Assembly (NCBI GenBank): GCA_029781975.1
Contig: JAKOVQ010000053.1
Location: forward strand, 186,001-250,000
DNA from: Acidobacteriota bacterium
GTDB taxonomy: Bacteria > Acidobacteriota > Thermoanaerobaculia > UBA5066
Reading direction: 5' to 3'
Length of the DNA: 64,000 nt
This document shows, piece after piece, positions 56,930 to 64,000 of the stretch. The notes under the pieces were generated by a model. It was not told where the DNA came from, did not search any database, and saw nothing but the letters and a program-made list of their open reading frames with translations. The position numbers were made by a program, and so were the translations under genes. How positions within the stretch are numbered: position 1 is the stretch's first letter; each line of letters starts with the position of its first letter.

Positions 56930-57478
56930 CTACGCCGCGGCGGGGGGGCCGAGCCTGGCGAAGAGCTTCGGGAGCGCGGCGAAGTCCGGGTGGTCGCCCA
57001 CGTGCCGGAAGTCGTGCTTCCAGAGGACGTCGGCCCCCTTCACGTAGAAGAGCCCGGGCATCTGCAGGACGTCTCCCACCGGCCGGCCGAGGACGTGCCC
57101 CTTCGCGGCGGCGCGGAGCGAGCAGGCGATCGACCCGGGGCCGAGCACCTCCAGCGCGGAGCCCTTCTCGAGCCCGAGGCCGCGGTAGAAGGTCCGCTCC
57201 GGGTCCGCGACGGCGCGGGCGTCCTTCCAGCGGTCGTCGAAGAAGGCGCGCCCCTCGTCCGGGGACGCCTGGTAGAAGAAGAGGACGGGAGGGAACGAGG
57301 GGTCCTTCCGGGAGAGCGCAGACAGGTCGCCGACCGTCTCACGGCAGAAGGGTCACCCGAAGTGGCGGAGGAAGACGAGGAGCGTCGGCGTCCGGCCGAG
57401 CTGCGCGCGGAGCGTCCCGGGCTCGAGGTTGACGCCGTCGACGGCGCGCTCGAGGAGCTCTGCGGGGATCTTCTTCAT
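56930..57478 (-). CDS. Probable selenoprotein: SelL/AhpC-TSA-like redox protein with in-frame UGA
   Basis: Read through a single in-frame TGA (57353-57355) this is a 182-residue protein; without read-through it would stop after 41 residues. The UGA codon is residue 42 in FLRHFG-U-PFCRETV, exactly where the thioredoxin-fold AhpC/TSA_2 relatives carry the peroxidatic Cys, forming UxxC with C45. The frame stays open for 140 more codons with family features: DPERTFYRGLGLEKGS, SLRAAAKGHVLGRPVGD, MPGLFYV and KHDFRHVGDHPDF. A SECIS-like hairpin follows the UGA at the right distance. ATG at 57478 follows GGGAGGA. I infer selenocysteine; decay or a sequencing error is less likely because only this one codon is affected. 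It ends the six-gene minus-strand operon. Confidence 0.78.
57320..57339 (-). promoter_or_regulatory. Bacterial SECIS-like stem-loop
   Basis: In the mRNA, AGACGGUC pairs with GACC(U)GUCU: 8 bp, one bulged U, and a GGC loop. The stem begins 14 nt and the loop 22 nt after the UGA. Loop distance, stem length, G in the first loop position and the bulged U agree with the known bacterial SECIS pattern. Confidence 0.7.
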
Positions 57479-57522
57479 CGGGGTCCTCCCGGCGCGGCGC
57501 CTCCGCGCGTCGAACGGATCGC

Positions 57523-58386
57523 TCAGTGGACCGTCGCCCGGCGGGAGAGGTCGTCCATCCGCGCGGCCGCGTCGTCCGCCTCGGGAGTGTCGGGGAAGTC
57601 CTCCAGGACCTCGCCGTAGGCCGACGCCGCCAGGTCCCAGGCGCCCACGGCCGCCGCGGCCGCCCCCTTCTGCAGCCGCCTCTCGGGGAGCTCGGGCCGG
57701 AGGGCCGCGAGGAAGGTCACCACCCGGAACGTCCCCGCTCCGTCCCCCTCGCGATGGGTCGAGTCGATCAGGTTCGCGAGGACCCGCTCGACGATCTCGT
57801 CGACGGGGCTCGCCTTCAGGAACTCGTCGCTCCAGGGGACCGACCCCCCGCTCAGCTTCTCCAGGAGCCGCCGGCACCCCTCCCGCGTCAGCCCCGTCCC
57901 GCCCGAGAACGGGTCGACGATGACGCCGCGGTCGCCGCCGACCCGCGCGAGGAAGTGGCGCGGCATCCCGACGCCGTCGACGGTGATCCCCGCGCGGCGC
58001 CCCACCTCGATCCAGACCGACGAGAGGAGGATCGGCATCCCCCGCCGGAGCGACAGGACCTGGTGGAGGCAGCAGGTGCGGGCCGCGTGGTACTCCTCGA
58101 CCTCGCCCGTGAAGCCGAGCTCCTCGCCGAGCAGCTCGCGCAGGAGCCGGGCCCCGACGTAGGCGCTCCGGGCCGACGCGCGGGCGGCGCGGCGGGCGAG
58201 CGTGTCGGCCCACGTGTCGAGGAGCTCGCCGTCGGCCTCCCGCGTCTCCTCGTCGGTCCCCTCGAGGGCCGCGAGCGCCCCCGCGAGGCGCCCCTCGGCC
58301 ACCGCCTCGAGGAACGCCTCGAGGTCCGCGTCGTCCGCGGCCGTCCAGATCTCGCGGAGCAGGGGGACGGGGGAGATGCCGAGCAC
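57523..58386 (-). CDS. SirB1-like transglutaminase-fold protein with TPR-like tail
   Basis: A 287-residue protein of the SirB1/DUF-type transglutaminase-like family. The recognisable part is HQVLSLRRGMPILLSSVWIE, RAGITVDGVGMPRHFLARV and VIVDPFSGG, corresponding to the conserved RRGIP, GHFLV and DPF blocks. The usual asparagine-tyrosine block is replaced by a Cys-Cys-Leu-His (TCCLHQ) run. The C-terminal 70 residues look like a TPR pair (AAAAVGAWDLAASAYGEVLE). Function of the family is unclear. It lies between the patatin and selenoprotein genes in the operon. Confidence 0.7.
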   Translation of the reverse strand: MLGISPVPLLREIWTAADDADLEAFLEAVAEGRLAGALAALEGTDEETREADGELLDTWADTLARRAARASARSAYVGARLLRELLGEELGFTGEVEEYHAARTCCLHQVLSLRRGMPILLSSVWIEVGRRAGITVDGVGMPRHFLARVGGDRGVIVDPFSGGTGLTREGCRRLLEKLSGGSVPWSDEFLKASPVDEIVERVLANLIDSTHREGDGAGTFRVVTFLAALRPELPERRLQKGAAAAAVGAWDLAASAYGEVLEDFPDTPEADDAAARMDDLSRRATVH

Positions 58387-58420
58387 GGAGGGATCGTAGA
58401 CCAGGTCGGGCCCGATGGGG

Positions 58421-59416
58421 CTACGGAACGGGGGCCGGGACCCGTCGCGTCGCCGCGGCGATCGCCGCCCGGATCGCCGGGAGCGCCTTCCGCGTCGCCG
58501 CCTCGCCCGCCTCGATCAGCCGCTTGCGCTTGCCGAAGTCGTCGTAGGCGACGTCGCCGGCGTCCGGCTCGATGACGACGTCGGCGTCGCGCGCCCTCAG
58601 CCGCCCGATCTCGGCGGCCATGATCGTGATCGACTGGGTGACGACCTCGATCGGCGTCCGCGGCGCCGTGACCGGGAGCCGGGCCGGGACCGAGACGGCG
58701 ACGACGACCTGCGCCCCCTTCTGCCGCGCCACGCGGGCCGGGACCGGGTCGACGACGCCGCCGTCCACGTACGTCCGGCCGCCGATCTCGACCGGGACGA
58801 AGACGCCGGGGATGGCGCACGAGGCGCGGACGGCGCGGGCCGCCGGTCCCCGGTCGAAGACGACGGCCGTCCCGGTCGCCAGGTCCGCCGCGACGGCGGC
58901 GAACGGGACCCGGAACGACTCGATCGTCCGGTGGCTCAGGTTCGCGTCGAGGAAGCGCTCGAGGCGGTCCCCCTTCGCGAGGCCGCCGGAGAGGAAGGCG
59001 AGCGCCTTGTAGTCGAAGATGTCCTCCTCGGTGATCGTCAGCGCGTGGAGCTCCGCGTCGAGGACGCGCCCCGTGTCGGCGTAGAGCGCGCCGATCAGGC
59101 TCCCGACCGAGGTCCCGACGACGATCCCGACGGGGATCTTCTCCTGCTCGAGGACGCGCAGGACGCCGATCTCGGCGAAGCCACGCGCGCCGCCCCCGCC
59201 GAGCGCGAGGCCGACGACGGGCGGGACCTCGCGCGTGGGGACGGGCGTGGGCGGCGGGGGAGCCGGCGCGGGGCGCGGCGCGGGCCCGCACGCGCCGGCG
59301 AGGGCCGCGGAGACGACGAGGGCCGCGGCGGCCGCCTGGGCCGGCCGCCGCCGCACCGGTCGCGGCACGGCTCCCGCGGCCGGTCGTCGCGGCCGGGCCG
59401 GCGCTCCCTCTCCCAC
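58421..59416 (-). CDS. Patatin-like phospholipase, probable lipoprotein
   Basis: A 331-residue RssA/NTE-type lipid acyl hydrolase. N-terminal hydrophobic stretch AAAAALVVSAALAGAC suggests a lipoprotein with Cys near residue 43, followed by a Pro/Ala-rich linker. The catalytic domain has the oxyanion loop GGGGARGFAE (73-82), nucleophile S103 in VGTSVGS, and catalytic Asp in YVDGGVVDPVP. GTG begins 5 nt after the stop of the membrane subunit gene, so it is in the same operon. Confidence 0.85.
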   Translation of the reverse strand: MGEGAPARPRRPAAGAVPRPVRRRPAQAAAAALVVSAALAGACGPAPRPAPAPPPPTPVPTREVPPVVGLALGGGGARGFAEIGVLRVLEQEKIPVGIVVGTSVGSLIGALYADTGRVLDAELHALTITEEDIFDYKALAFLSGGLAKGDRLERFLDANLSHRTIESFRVPFAAVAADLATGTAVVFDRGPAARAVRASCAIPGVFVPVEIGGRTYVDGGVVDPVPARVARQKGAQVVVAVSVPARLPVTAPRTPIEVVTQSITIMAAEIGRLRARDADVVIEPDAGDVAYDDFGKRKRLIEAGEAATRKALPAIRAAIAAATRRVPAPVP

Positions 59417-59421
59417 GGAGG

Positions 59422-60531
59422 TCAGGCGGCCTCTTCGCCTGCGCCGGGCCGGTCCTTGGCCATCCGGACGAGGGCCCAGACCGAAAGGGCGACGCAGAGG
59501 ACGAGGACGACGAGGAAGAGGGCGAGGACGCTCCACTGCGGCGCGACGGCCGGAGCGCCGGTCACCCCCTCCGCGGCGAGGGTGACCTCGCGGAGCTGGT
59601 GGCGGGTGACCAGCATCAGAATCGTCGCCAGGCCGAAGAGCTCGAGGGCGTGCCTCACGAGCTTGCGCTGCGCGAGCGGGTCGACCGTCCGCGCCAGGAC
59701 GAGGAGGAGGCCGAAGCCGAGGACGACCGCGAGCGTGAAGGGGACCATCGTCGCGGCCCCGCCGCGCATGAACCCGCGGAGGACCGGCCCGGGGAGCGCG
59801 CCGACGAGCCAGAAGCCGACGAGGAGCTGGGCCGCCGTCGCCCCGAGGGCCAGCTTGATTCCCCATCGGGCGCGGTCGGCGCGGTCCGCGTCCTCCGGCG
59901 CCGCGTCGGGGTTCCGGACGGCGAGCCAGGCCACGAGGACGGCGGCGAGCGTCACCGCGGCGAGGACGAAGTGGAGCCAGCGCGGGAGGAAGGCCCGGTC
60001 CGCGAAGGCGGCCCACGGGTCGCCGAGGGCGGAGGCCCAGCGCGACGGCTGCTGGTGGAGGAGGCTCACGGCGACCTGGATCGCCGCGATGGCGAGGAGG
60101 AGGACCGCCGTCGACGCCACGGCCGCGGTCGCCCCCTTCCCGGCCCGGAAGCGGTACTTGGCGACGTAGTTCAGGTAGTAGGCGGCCGTGAGGAGGACGA
60201 GGAGGCCGAGCCAGTGGGCGGCCACGAGGATGGTCGCCGTGTAGAAGAGGCGGCCGTAGATCACCTGCAGGAAGAGGAGCGGCGCGATCCCGAACGTGAT
60301 GGCGAGGGAGATCGCCCACGTGTTCACCTCGACGAGGAAGCTCGCGGTCCGCCGCCCCGGCTCCCCCTTCCGGAAGAGGAGGGAGAGGGTCGCGACGACC
60401 GAGCCGCCGAGGACTGCGTTCATGAAGAGGACGTGGATGAGGAAGGTGAAGACCCAGAGGACGTGAAAGAGCCAGGGGGGGCCGGGGATCGGGGCCGGGT
60501 CGAGCGCGGGGATCGGGCTGCTAGCGGGCAC
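59422..60531 (-). CDS. Cytochrome bd-superfamily membrane subunit (second subunit)
   Basis: A 369-residue protein with eight or more hydrophobic helices. Histidines in WLFHVLWVFTFLIHVLFMN and AAHWLGLLVL, and HFVLAAVT, could bind haem. The layout resembles a CydA-like protein and not CydB; it begins inside the end of the first subunit gene. Paired CydA-like subunits with one fused to cytochrome c are described in divergent bd-type families. Its electron acceptor is unknown. Confidence 0.65.
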   Translation of the reverse strand: MPASSPIPALDPAPIPGPPWLFHVLWVFTFLIHVLFMNAVLGGSVVATLSLLFRKGEPGRRTASFLVEVNTWAISLAITFGIAPLLFLQVIYGRLFYTATILVAAHWLGLLVLLTAAYYLNYVAKYRFRAGKGATAAVASTAVLLLAIAAIQVAVSLLHQQPSRWASALGDPWAAFADRAFLPRWLHFVLAAVTLAAVLVAWLAVRNPDAAPEDADRADRARWGIKLALGATAAQLLVGFWLVGALPGPVLRGFMRGGAATMVPFTLAVVLGFGLLLVLARTVDPLAQRKLVRHALELFGLATILMLVTRHQLREVTLAAEGVTGAPAVAPQWSVLALFLVVLVLCVALSVWALVRMAKDRPGAGEEAA

Positions 60532-61873
60532 GGGGGGCCTCCGCGACCTTCGGGGCGTTCAGGCTGACGAGGTAACGGGCGAGTGCGTCGAGCTCCGCGT
60601 CCGTCCCGACGAACGGGGGCATCGTCGGGTAGCCGGGCTTCGCGGTGCCGTCGCCCGCCCGGAGCGCCTTCCAGGCCGCGCCGTCGTCGCGCAGCGCGGT
60701 CAGGAACATCGTCGCCAGGTCGGCGTCCATCGGCTCGACGATCTTCCGGATGCCGAGGTAGCCGTCGAGCGTGTGGCACGTCGAGCACTCGGCCCGGAAG
60801 ACGGCGCGCCCCGTCTCGGCCTTCCCGGCCCGCTCGAGCGGGCCCCACCGGGCCTTGGAGAGGATCCCGTCGCGGTTCAGCCGGTCGATCTCGGTCACGA
60901 GGACGCCGTTGGAGAACATCTGGTCGCGGATGACGAACGGCTTGCGCGACCCCTCGCGGAGCCTCTCGTACCCCCCGAGGACGGCGAAGGCGGCCAGGAG
61001 CGTCACGACGGCGAGGCCCCAGTTCTGGAGCCGGGGGAGGAGAGCGGTCAGGAGGAAGAGGGCCGCGGAGACGGCCAGGGCCCAGAGGACGAGGTGCCGG
61101 GTGGCGGCGAGCGAGGCGAGGAGGGGCTTGGCCCCGAGGAAGAAGCGGGTGACGCCGTCGGGGAGCGACCGCTCCCACCAGAGGCCGCCGAGCGCGGCGA
61201 GGGCCGCGCCGGCGACCGAGATCGCGGAGAGGAGGCGGACGGCGCGGGCGCGGGCGCCGCGGTCCTTCTCGCGCAGGGCGGAGAGCGTCAGGTAGCCCCC
61301 CGCGAGGAGGAGGCAGGCGCCGGTCCGGAAGACGAGGCCCGGGACGTAGGAGGGGTTGAGGAAGCCGTCCCAGAAGCTCCCCGTCGCGATCCAGCGCCCG
61401 GGCGTCAGCATGAAGGCCAGGATCCCCTGGATCACCACGAGCGACATGAAGGCGGCGAAGGCGTAGAGCCAGATGAGGACGAGGTGCGTCCGCGGCCGGA
61501 CCTTGTCCCACGTCGCGACGTACGCCAGCGCCGTGACGATCTCGAGGAGGAAGAAGCCCCACTCGATCGCCCAGCCCCAGACGAAGGTGTGGATGAGCGA
61601 GGAGGTGGCCGCGGGCTGGACGAGGCCGATCGTGAACCAGATCGCCACGCCCGAGATCGCGCCGAAGACCGTCGAGACGAGGACGAGGAGCCAGGAGCCG
61701 CGACGGGCCAGCTCGCGGAACGCCCGGTCGCCGTTCCTCACGGCGAGCGTCTCGAGGATCCCGAGGGTGATGCCTCCGCCGATCGCGAAGTGCGAGACGA
61801 CGACGTGGAGGATCGCGACGATGCCGATGAGGACGCCGCCGCCGATGGCAGGGTTCCAGATGGGGTAGTCCAT
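60521..61873 (-). CDS. Cytochrome bd-like subunit I with fused C-terminal cytochrome c
   Basis: A 450-residue protein. The membrane part (about 1-300) starts GGGVLIGIVAILHVVVSHFAIGG-like with a histidine in the first helix as in CydA, and has TFVWGWAIEWGFFLLEIVTA, where glutamates lie at the haem d ligand region. After the last helix a soluble domain carries one haem c site, CSTCH (363-367), with a distal Met in PTMPPF near 418. The quinol-binding Q-loop of CydA is not evident. It could oxidise quinol or cytochrome c and reduce O2 or another acceptor. ATG follows GGAGG, 28 nt after the cysteine synthase stop. Confidence 0.72.
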   Translation of the reverse strand: MDYPIWNPAIGGGVLIGIVAILHVVVSHFAIGGGITLGILETLAVRNGDRAFRELARRGSWLLVLVSTVFGAISGVAIWFTIGLVQPAATSSLIHTFVWGWAIEWGFFLLEIVTALAYVATWDKVRPRTHLVLIWLYAFAAFMSLVVIQGILAFMLTPGRWIATGSFWDGFLNPSYVPGLVFRTGACLLLAGGYLTLSALREKDRGARARAVRLLSAISVAGAALAALGGLWWERSLPDGVTRFFLGAKPLLASLAATRHLVLWALAVSAALFLLTALLPRLQNWGLAVVTLLAAFAVLGGYERLREGSRKPFVIRDQMFSNGVLVTEIDRLNRDGILSKARWGPLERAGKAETGRAVFRAECSTCHTLDGYLGIRKIVEPMDADLATMFLTALRDDGAAWKALRAGDGTAKPGYPTMPPFVGTDAELDALARYLVSLNAPKVAEAPRAR

Positions 61874-61901
61874 TCAGACCTCCGGAGCGGAGCGGGGGCC
61901 G

Positions 61902-62843
61902 TCAGGGGATGGGACGCCCCTCGTACCGGCCGTCGTAGACGTACTTCGAGAAATACCGTTCGGACGGGTCGGTCAGGATCGTCACCACGTTCTTTCCCGA
62001 CCCCAGGGTGCGGGCCAGCCGGAGGGCCCCGCTGACGTTGGCCCCCGAGGAGGCGGCGCCGAGGAGGCCCATCCGTCCCAGCCGGTCGACCATCGCGTAG
62101 CTCTCGTGGTGCGGGATGGTGTAGACGCCGTCGACGACCGACCGGTCGAGGATCGCGGGCCACCAGCCGTTCCCGATCCCCTCGACCATGTGCTCGCCCT
62201 TCCCGTCCCCGCCGCCGAGGATCGAGTCGGGGGGCTCCACGACGAAGCAGCGGCAGGCGGGGGACCTCTCCTTGAGGTAGCGGGCGATCCCGGCGAACGT
62301 GCCTCCCGTCCCCGCCCCGGTGACGAAGCCGTCCACCCTCCCGCCGAGCTGCTCCCAGATCTCGGGCCCCGTCGTCTCGTAGTGGATCCCCGGGTTCGCG
62401 GGGTTCTCGAACTGCCGCATCATCACGGCGCCCGGGATCTCGGCCTCCAGCTCCTTCGCGCGGGCCACGGCGCTCGCCATCCCGCCCGCCGGCGGGACGA
62501 CGACGAGCTCGCCGCCGAGGCCGCGGACGAGGACCATCTTCTCCCTGGCGTATCCCTCGACCATGACGATGATCACGCGGTAGCCGCGCGACACCCCGAC
62601 GAGGGCGAGGCCGACGCCGGTGTTCCCGGCGGTCGCCTCGATGACGGTGCCGCCCGGCTTCAGGCGGCCGTCGCGCTCGGCGGCGCGGATCAGGCCGAGC
62701 GCGGTCCGGTCCTTCACGCTCATGCCGGGGTTGAGGTACTCGAGCTTTGCCCAGATGTCCGCGGCGCCCTCCTCGCGAAGCCCCCCGAGGCGTACCAGGG
62801 GAGTCTTCCCGATCAGGTCGACGACGCTCTCGACGACGTTCAT
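61902..62843 (-). CDS. cysK: Cysteine synthase / cystathionine beta-synthase-type PLP enzyme
   Basis: A 313-residue fold-type II PLP enzyme. It opens VVDLIGKTPLVRLGGL; the PLP lysine is in NPGMSVKDRTALG; TAGNTGVGLALV binds the substrate carboxylate; the phosphate loop is GAGTGGTFAGIARYL. QFENPANPGIHYETTGPEIW is typical. It makes cysteine from O-acetylserine and sulfide or cystathionine from homocysteine and serine. ATG at 62843 follows GGGAGAG and a strong promoter; the frame extends 15 codons upstream without conservation. It diverges from the gamma-family enzyme at the right edge, so the pair may do transsulfuration. Confidence 0.9.
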   Translation of the reverse strand: MNVVESVVDLIGKTPLVRLGGLREEGAADIWAKLEYLNPGMSVKDRTALGLIRAAERDGRLKPGGTVIEATAGNTGVGLALVGVSRGYRVIIVMVEGYAREKMVLVRGLGGELVVVPPAGGMASAVARAKELEAEIPGAVMMRQFENPANPGIHYETTGPEIWEQLGGRVDGFVTGAGTGGTFAGIARYLKERSPACRCFVVEPPDSILGGGDGKGEHMVEGIGNGWWPAILDRSVVDGVYTIPHHESYAMVDRLGRMGLLGAASSGANVSGALRLARTLGSGKNVVTILTDPSERYFSKYVYDGRYEGRPIP

Positions 62844-62859
62844 GCGTCTCTCCCACGAC

Positions 62860-62888
62860 CTTGTACGTCCCGGCGAGAGGCGAGTCAA
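62860..62888 (-). promoter_or_regulatory. Sigma-70-type promoter of the cysK-selenoprotein operon
   Basis: On the minus strand TTGACT (62883-62888), 17-nt spacer, TACAAG (62860-62865), 16 nt before the cysK ATG. It is the best promoter in the window. Confidence 0.65.
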
Positions 62889-63028
62889 GGCGATCTCCCG
62901 TCGCTTTGGTAGACTCCCCGTTCGGCCCGCGGCGCGTGCGCCCCCCTCCCCCGGGGGCCCCGCGGGCGAGGACTCGCCACGCGAGAGAACGGTCCCGGGA
63001 CGGAAGGGAACGGGAGAGAGAAGGCCCG

Positions 63029-64000
63029 ATGAAGGACGTCCGGAAGAAGCGCCTCGCCACCCAGATCATCCACGCCGGGCAGCACCCCGACCCCGCGACG
63101 GGAGCCGTCTCGACCCCCATCTACCAGACGTCGACCTTCGCGTTCCGGAGCGCCGACGAGGGGGCCGCCCGGTTCGCCGGCAGGGACAAGGGCTACAAGT
63201 ACACCCGGCTCGGGAACCCCACCGTCGCGGCTCTCGAGGAATGCGTCGCCACGCTGGAGGGGGGGTGCGGGGCCATCGGCGCCGCGACCGGGATGGCCGC
63301 GGTCAACGCCGTCTACCTCGCCTTCCTGAAGGCGGGCGACCACGTCGTCGGGACCGACGCGCTCTACGGCCCGTCCCGCCTGATCCTCGAGAACGAGTAC
63401 TCCCGGTTCGGCGTCGCCGCCACCTTCGTCGACACCTCCGACGTCGCGAACGTCGCCGCCGCGATCCGACCCGAGACGAAGCTCGTCTACCTCGAGTCCC
63501 CCGCCAACCCGACGCTGAAGCTGACCGACATCGCCGCCTGCGCCGAGGTCGCCCACCGCGCCGGCGCCCTCGTCGTCGTCGACAACACCTTCGCCTCCCC
63601 GGTCCTCCAGCGGCCGCTCGACCTCGGCGCGGACGTCGTCCTCCACAGCATGACGAAGTTCCTGAACGGCCACACCGACGTCGTCGCCGGAATCGTGGTG
63701 GCCGGCCGCGAGGAGCACCTCGCGCGCCTCCGGCAGGTCCACCTCGCGACGGGCGGGACGATGGACCCGCACCAGGCGTGGCTCGTCCTGCGCGGCATCA
63801 AGACGCTCGGCCTCCGGATGGAGCGGGCCCAGGCGAACGCCCTCGCCGTCGCGCGCTTCCTCGAGGGGCACCCGAAGGTGTCGTGGGTCCGCTATCCGGG
63901 GCTCGCGAGCCACCCCCAGCACGACCTCGCGCAGCGCCAGATGAAGGGGGGCGGGGCGATCGTCTCCTTCGGCGTCGCGGGCGGGCTCGCGGCGGGCAAG
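63029..64000 (+). CDS. Cys/Met metabolism PLP enzyme (cystathionine gamma-synthase/lyase or methionine gamma-lyase), partial
   Basis: The first 324 residues are present; the gene runs out of the window. Fold-type I Cys/Met enzyme: TQIIHAGQHPDPATGAVSTP, YKYTRLGNPTVAALEE, PLP-stacking Tyr in DALYGPSRLILENE, ESPANPTLKLTDI, VVDNTFASP and the PLP lysine in SMTKFLNGHTDVVAG. The family includes cystathionine gamma-synthase and -lyase, methionine gamma-lyase and O-acetylhomoserine sulfhydrylase; sequence here does not decide. ATG follows GGGAGAGAG. The 185-nt gap to cysK holds the cysK promoter and a possible TAGACT -10 (62912-62917) for this gene. Confidence 0.88.
   Translation, partial: MKDVRKKRLATQIIHAGQHPDPATGAVSTPIYQTSTFAFRSADEGAARFAGRDKGYKYTRLGNPTVAALEECVATLEGGCGAIGAATGMAAVNAVYLAFLKAGDHVVGTDALYGPSRLILENEYSRFGVAATFVDTSDVANVAAAIRPETKLVYLESPANPTLKLTDIAACAEVAHRAGALVVVDNTFASPVLQRPLDLGADVVLHSMTKFLNGHTDVVAGIVVAGREEHLARLRQVHLATGGTMDPHQAWLVLRGIKTLGLRMERAQANALAVARFLEGHPKVSWVRYPGLASHPQHDLAQRQMKGGGAIVSFGVAGGLAAGK

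Noticed and set aside
57353-57355. Nonsense mutation making a pseudogene
   Set aside because: The rest of the frame is intact and conserved, the stop is UGA at a catalytic Cys position, and a SECIS-like hairpin follows. Kept as a possible alternative only.

Overview
The window is 64 kb of very GC-rich bacterial chromosome carrying about 61 protein genes and one tRNA. There is no prophage, insertion sequence or CRISPR array. An LPS-kinase-like protein, lipoproteins, a LolD/FtsX/LolA-like set and Spy-like periplasmic proteins point to a diderm. The gene mix would fit an Acidobacteriota-type lineage (for example Thermoanaerobaculia), but that placement is inference from gene content only. GTG and TTG starts and ATGA/GTGA overlaps are common, and long antisense ORFs are artefacts of codon bias.

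Layout. 1-9.1 kb: the end of a GH94 phosphorylase, a PrpE-type acyl-CoA synthetase, a GH1 beta-glucosidase, a PTPS/QueD-like protein, SurE, Pcm, acylphosphatase, a REC-EAL phosphodiesterase, a Gph-like phosphatase and tRNA-Arg(CCU). 9.1-14.6 kb: a GT39 membrane glycosyltransferase with a Kdo-kinase-like protein, an ECF sigma/ZAS anti-sigma/Spy-like operon and a methyltransferase. 14.5-19.1 kb: a BMP-type (nucleoside-like) ABC importer. 19.2-29.1 kb: an atypical SDR, long-chain acyl-CoA synthetase, and a FadR-FadA-FadB-acyl-CoA dehydrogenase beta-oxidation operon with a visible promoter and operator. 29.1-32.2 kb: a ThiD-like protein, a peroxiredoxin fused to a histone-H1-like tail, an A-type Fe-S-like protein and a YfgM-like protein. 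32.2-39.0 kb: a nucleoside catabolic operon (deoB, CNT transporter, punA, cdd, exported deaminase, pyrimidine phosphorylase). 39.0-45.8 kb: a signalling block with two cNMP-binding proteins, a hybrid kinase, a CheY-like regulator, a class III cyclase and a GGDEF protein. 45.8-51.1 kb: ABC-F ATPase, CinA, GpsA and an orphan amidotransferase. 51.2-54.0 kb: a His-rich metal protein and ZnuACB. 54.0-56.9 kb: a LolD-FtsX-LolA-like set. 56.9-62.8 kb, minus strand: an operon of cysteine synthase, a cytochrome bd-superfamily pair with a fused haem c domain, a patatin, a SirB1-like protein and a probable selenoprotein. The window ends inside a Cys/Met-metabolism PLP enzyme.

The most notable items are as follows. 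(1) A SelL/AhpC-TSA-like redox gene is interrupted by one in-frame UGA exactly at the peroxidatic position of a UxxC motif. An 8-bp hairpin with a bulged U and a GGC loop starts 14 nt after it, so this is a likely selenoprotein. (2) A BCP-type peroxiredoxin has a roughly 230-residue Lys/Ala-rich, H1-like tail made of a 27-residue repeat and then KKAAPAR heptads. (3) A hairpin repeat family lies directly 3' of two unrelated genes 33 kb apart. (4) Many genes begin 6-12 nt after a -10-like hexamer, which suggests leaderless mRNAs. (5) Several enzymes have a changed catalytic residue.

The genes fit a heterotroph that oxidises fatty acids, takes up and degrades nucleosides, and invests heavily in second-messenger signalling and thiol/selenol redox defence.
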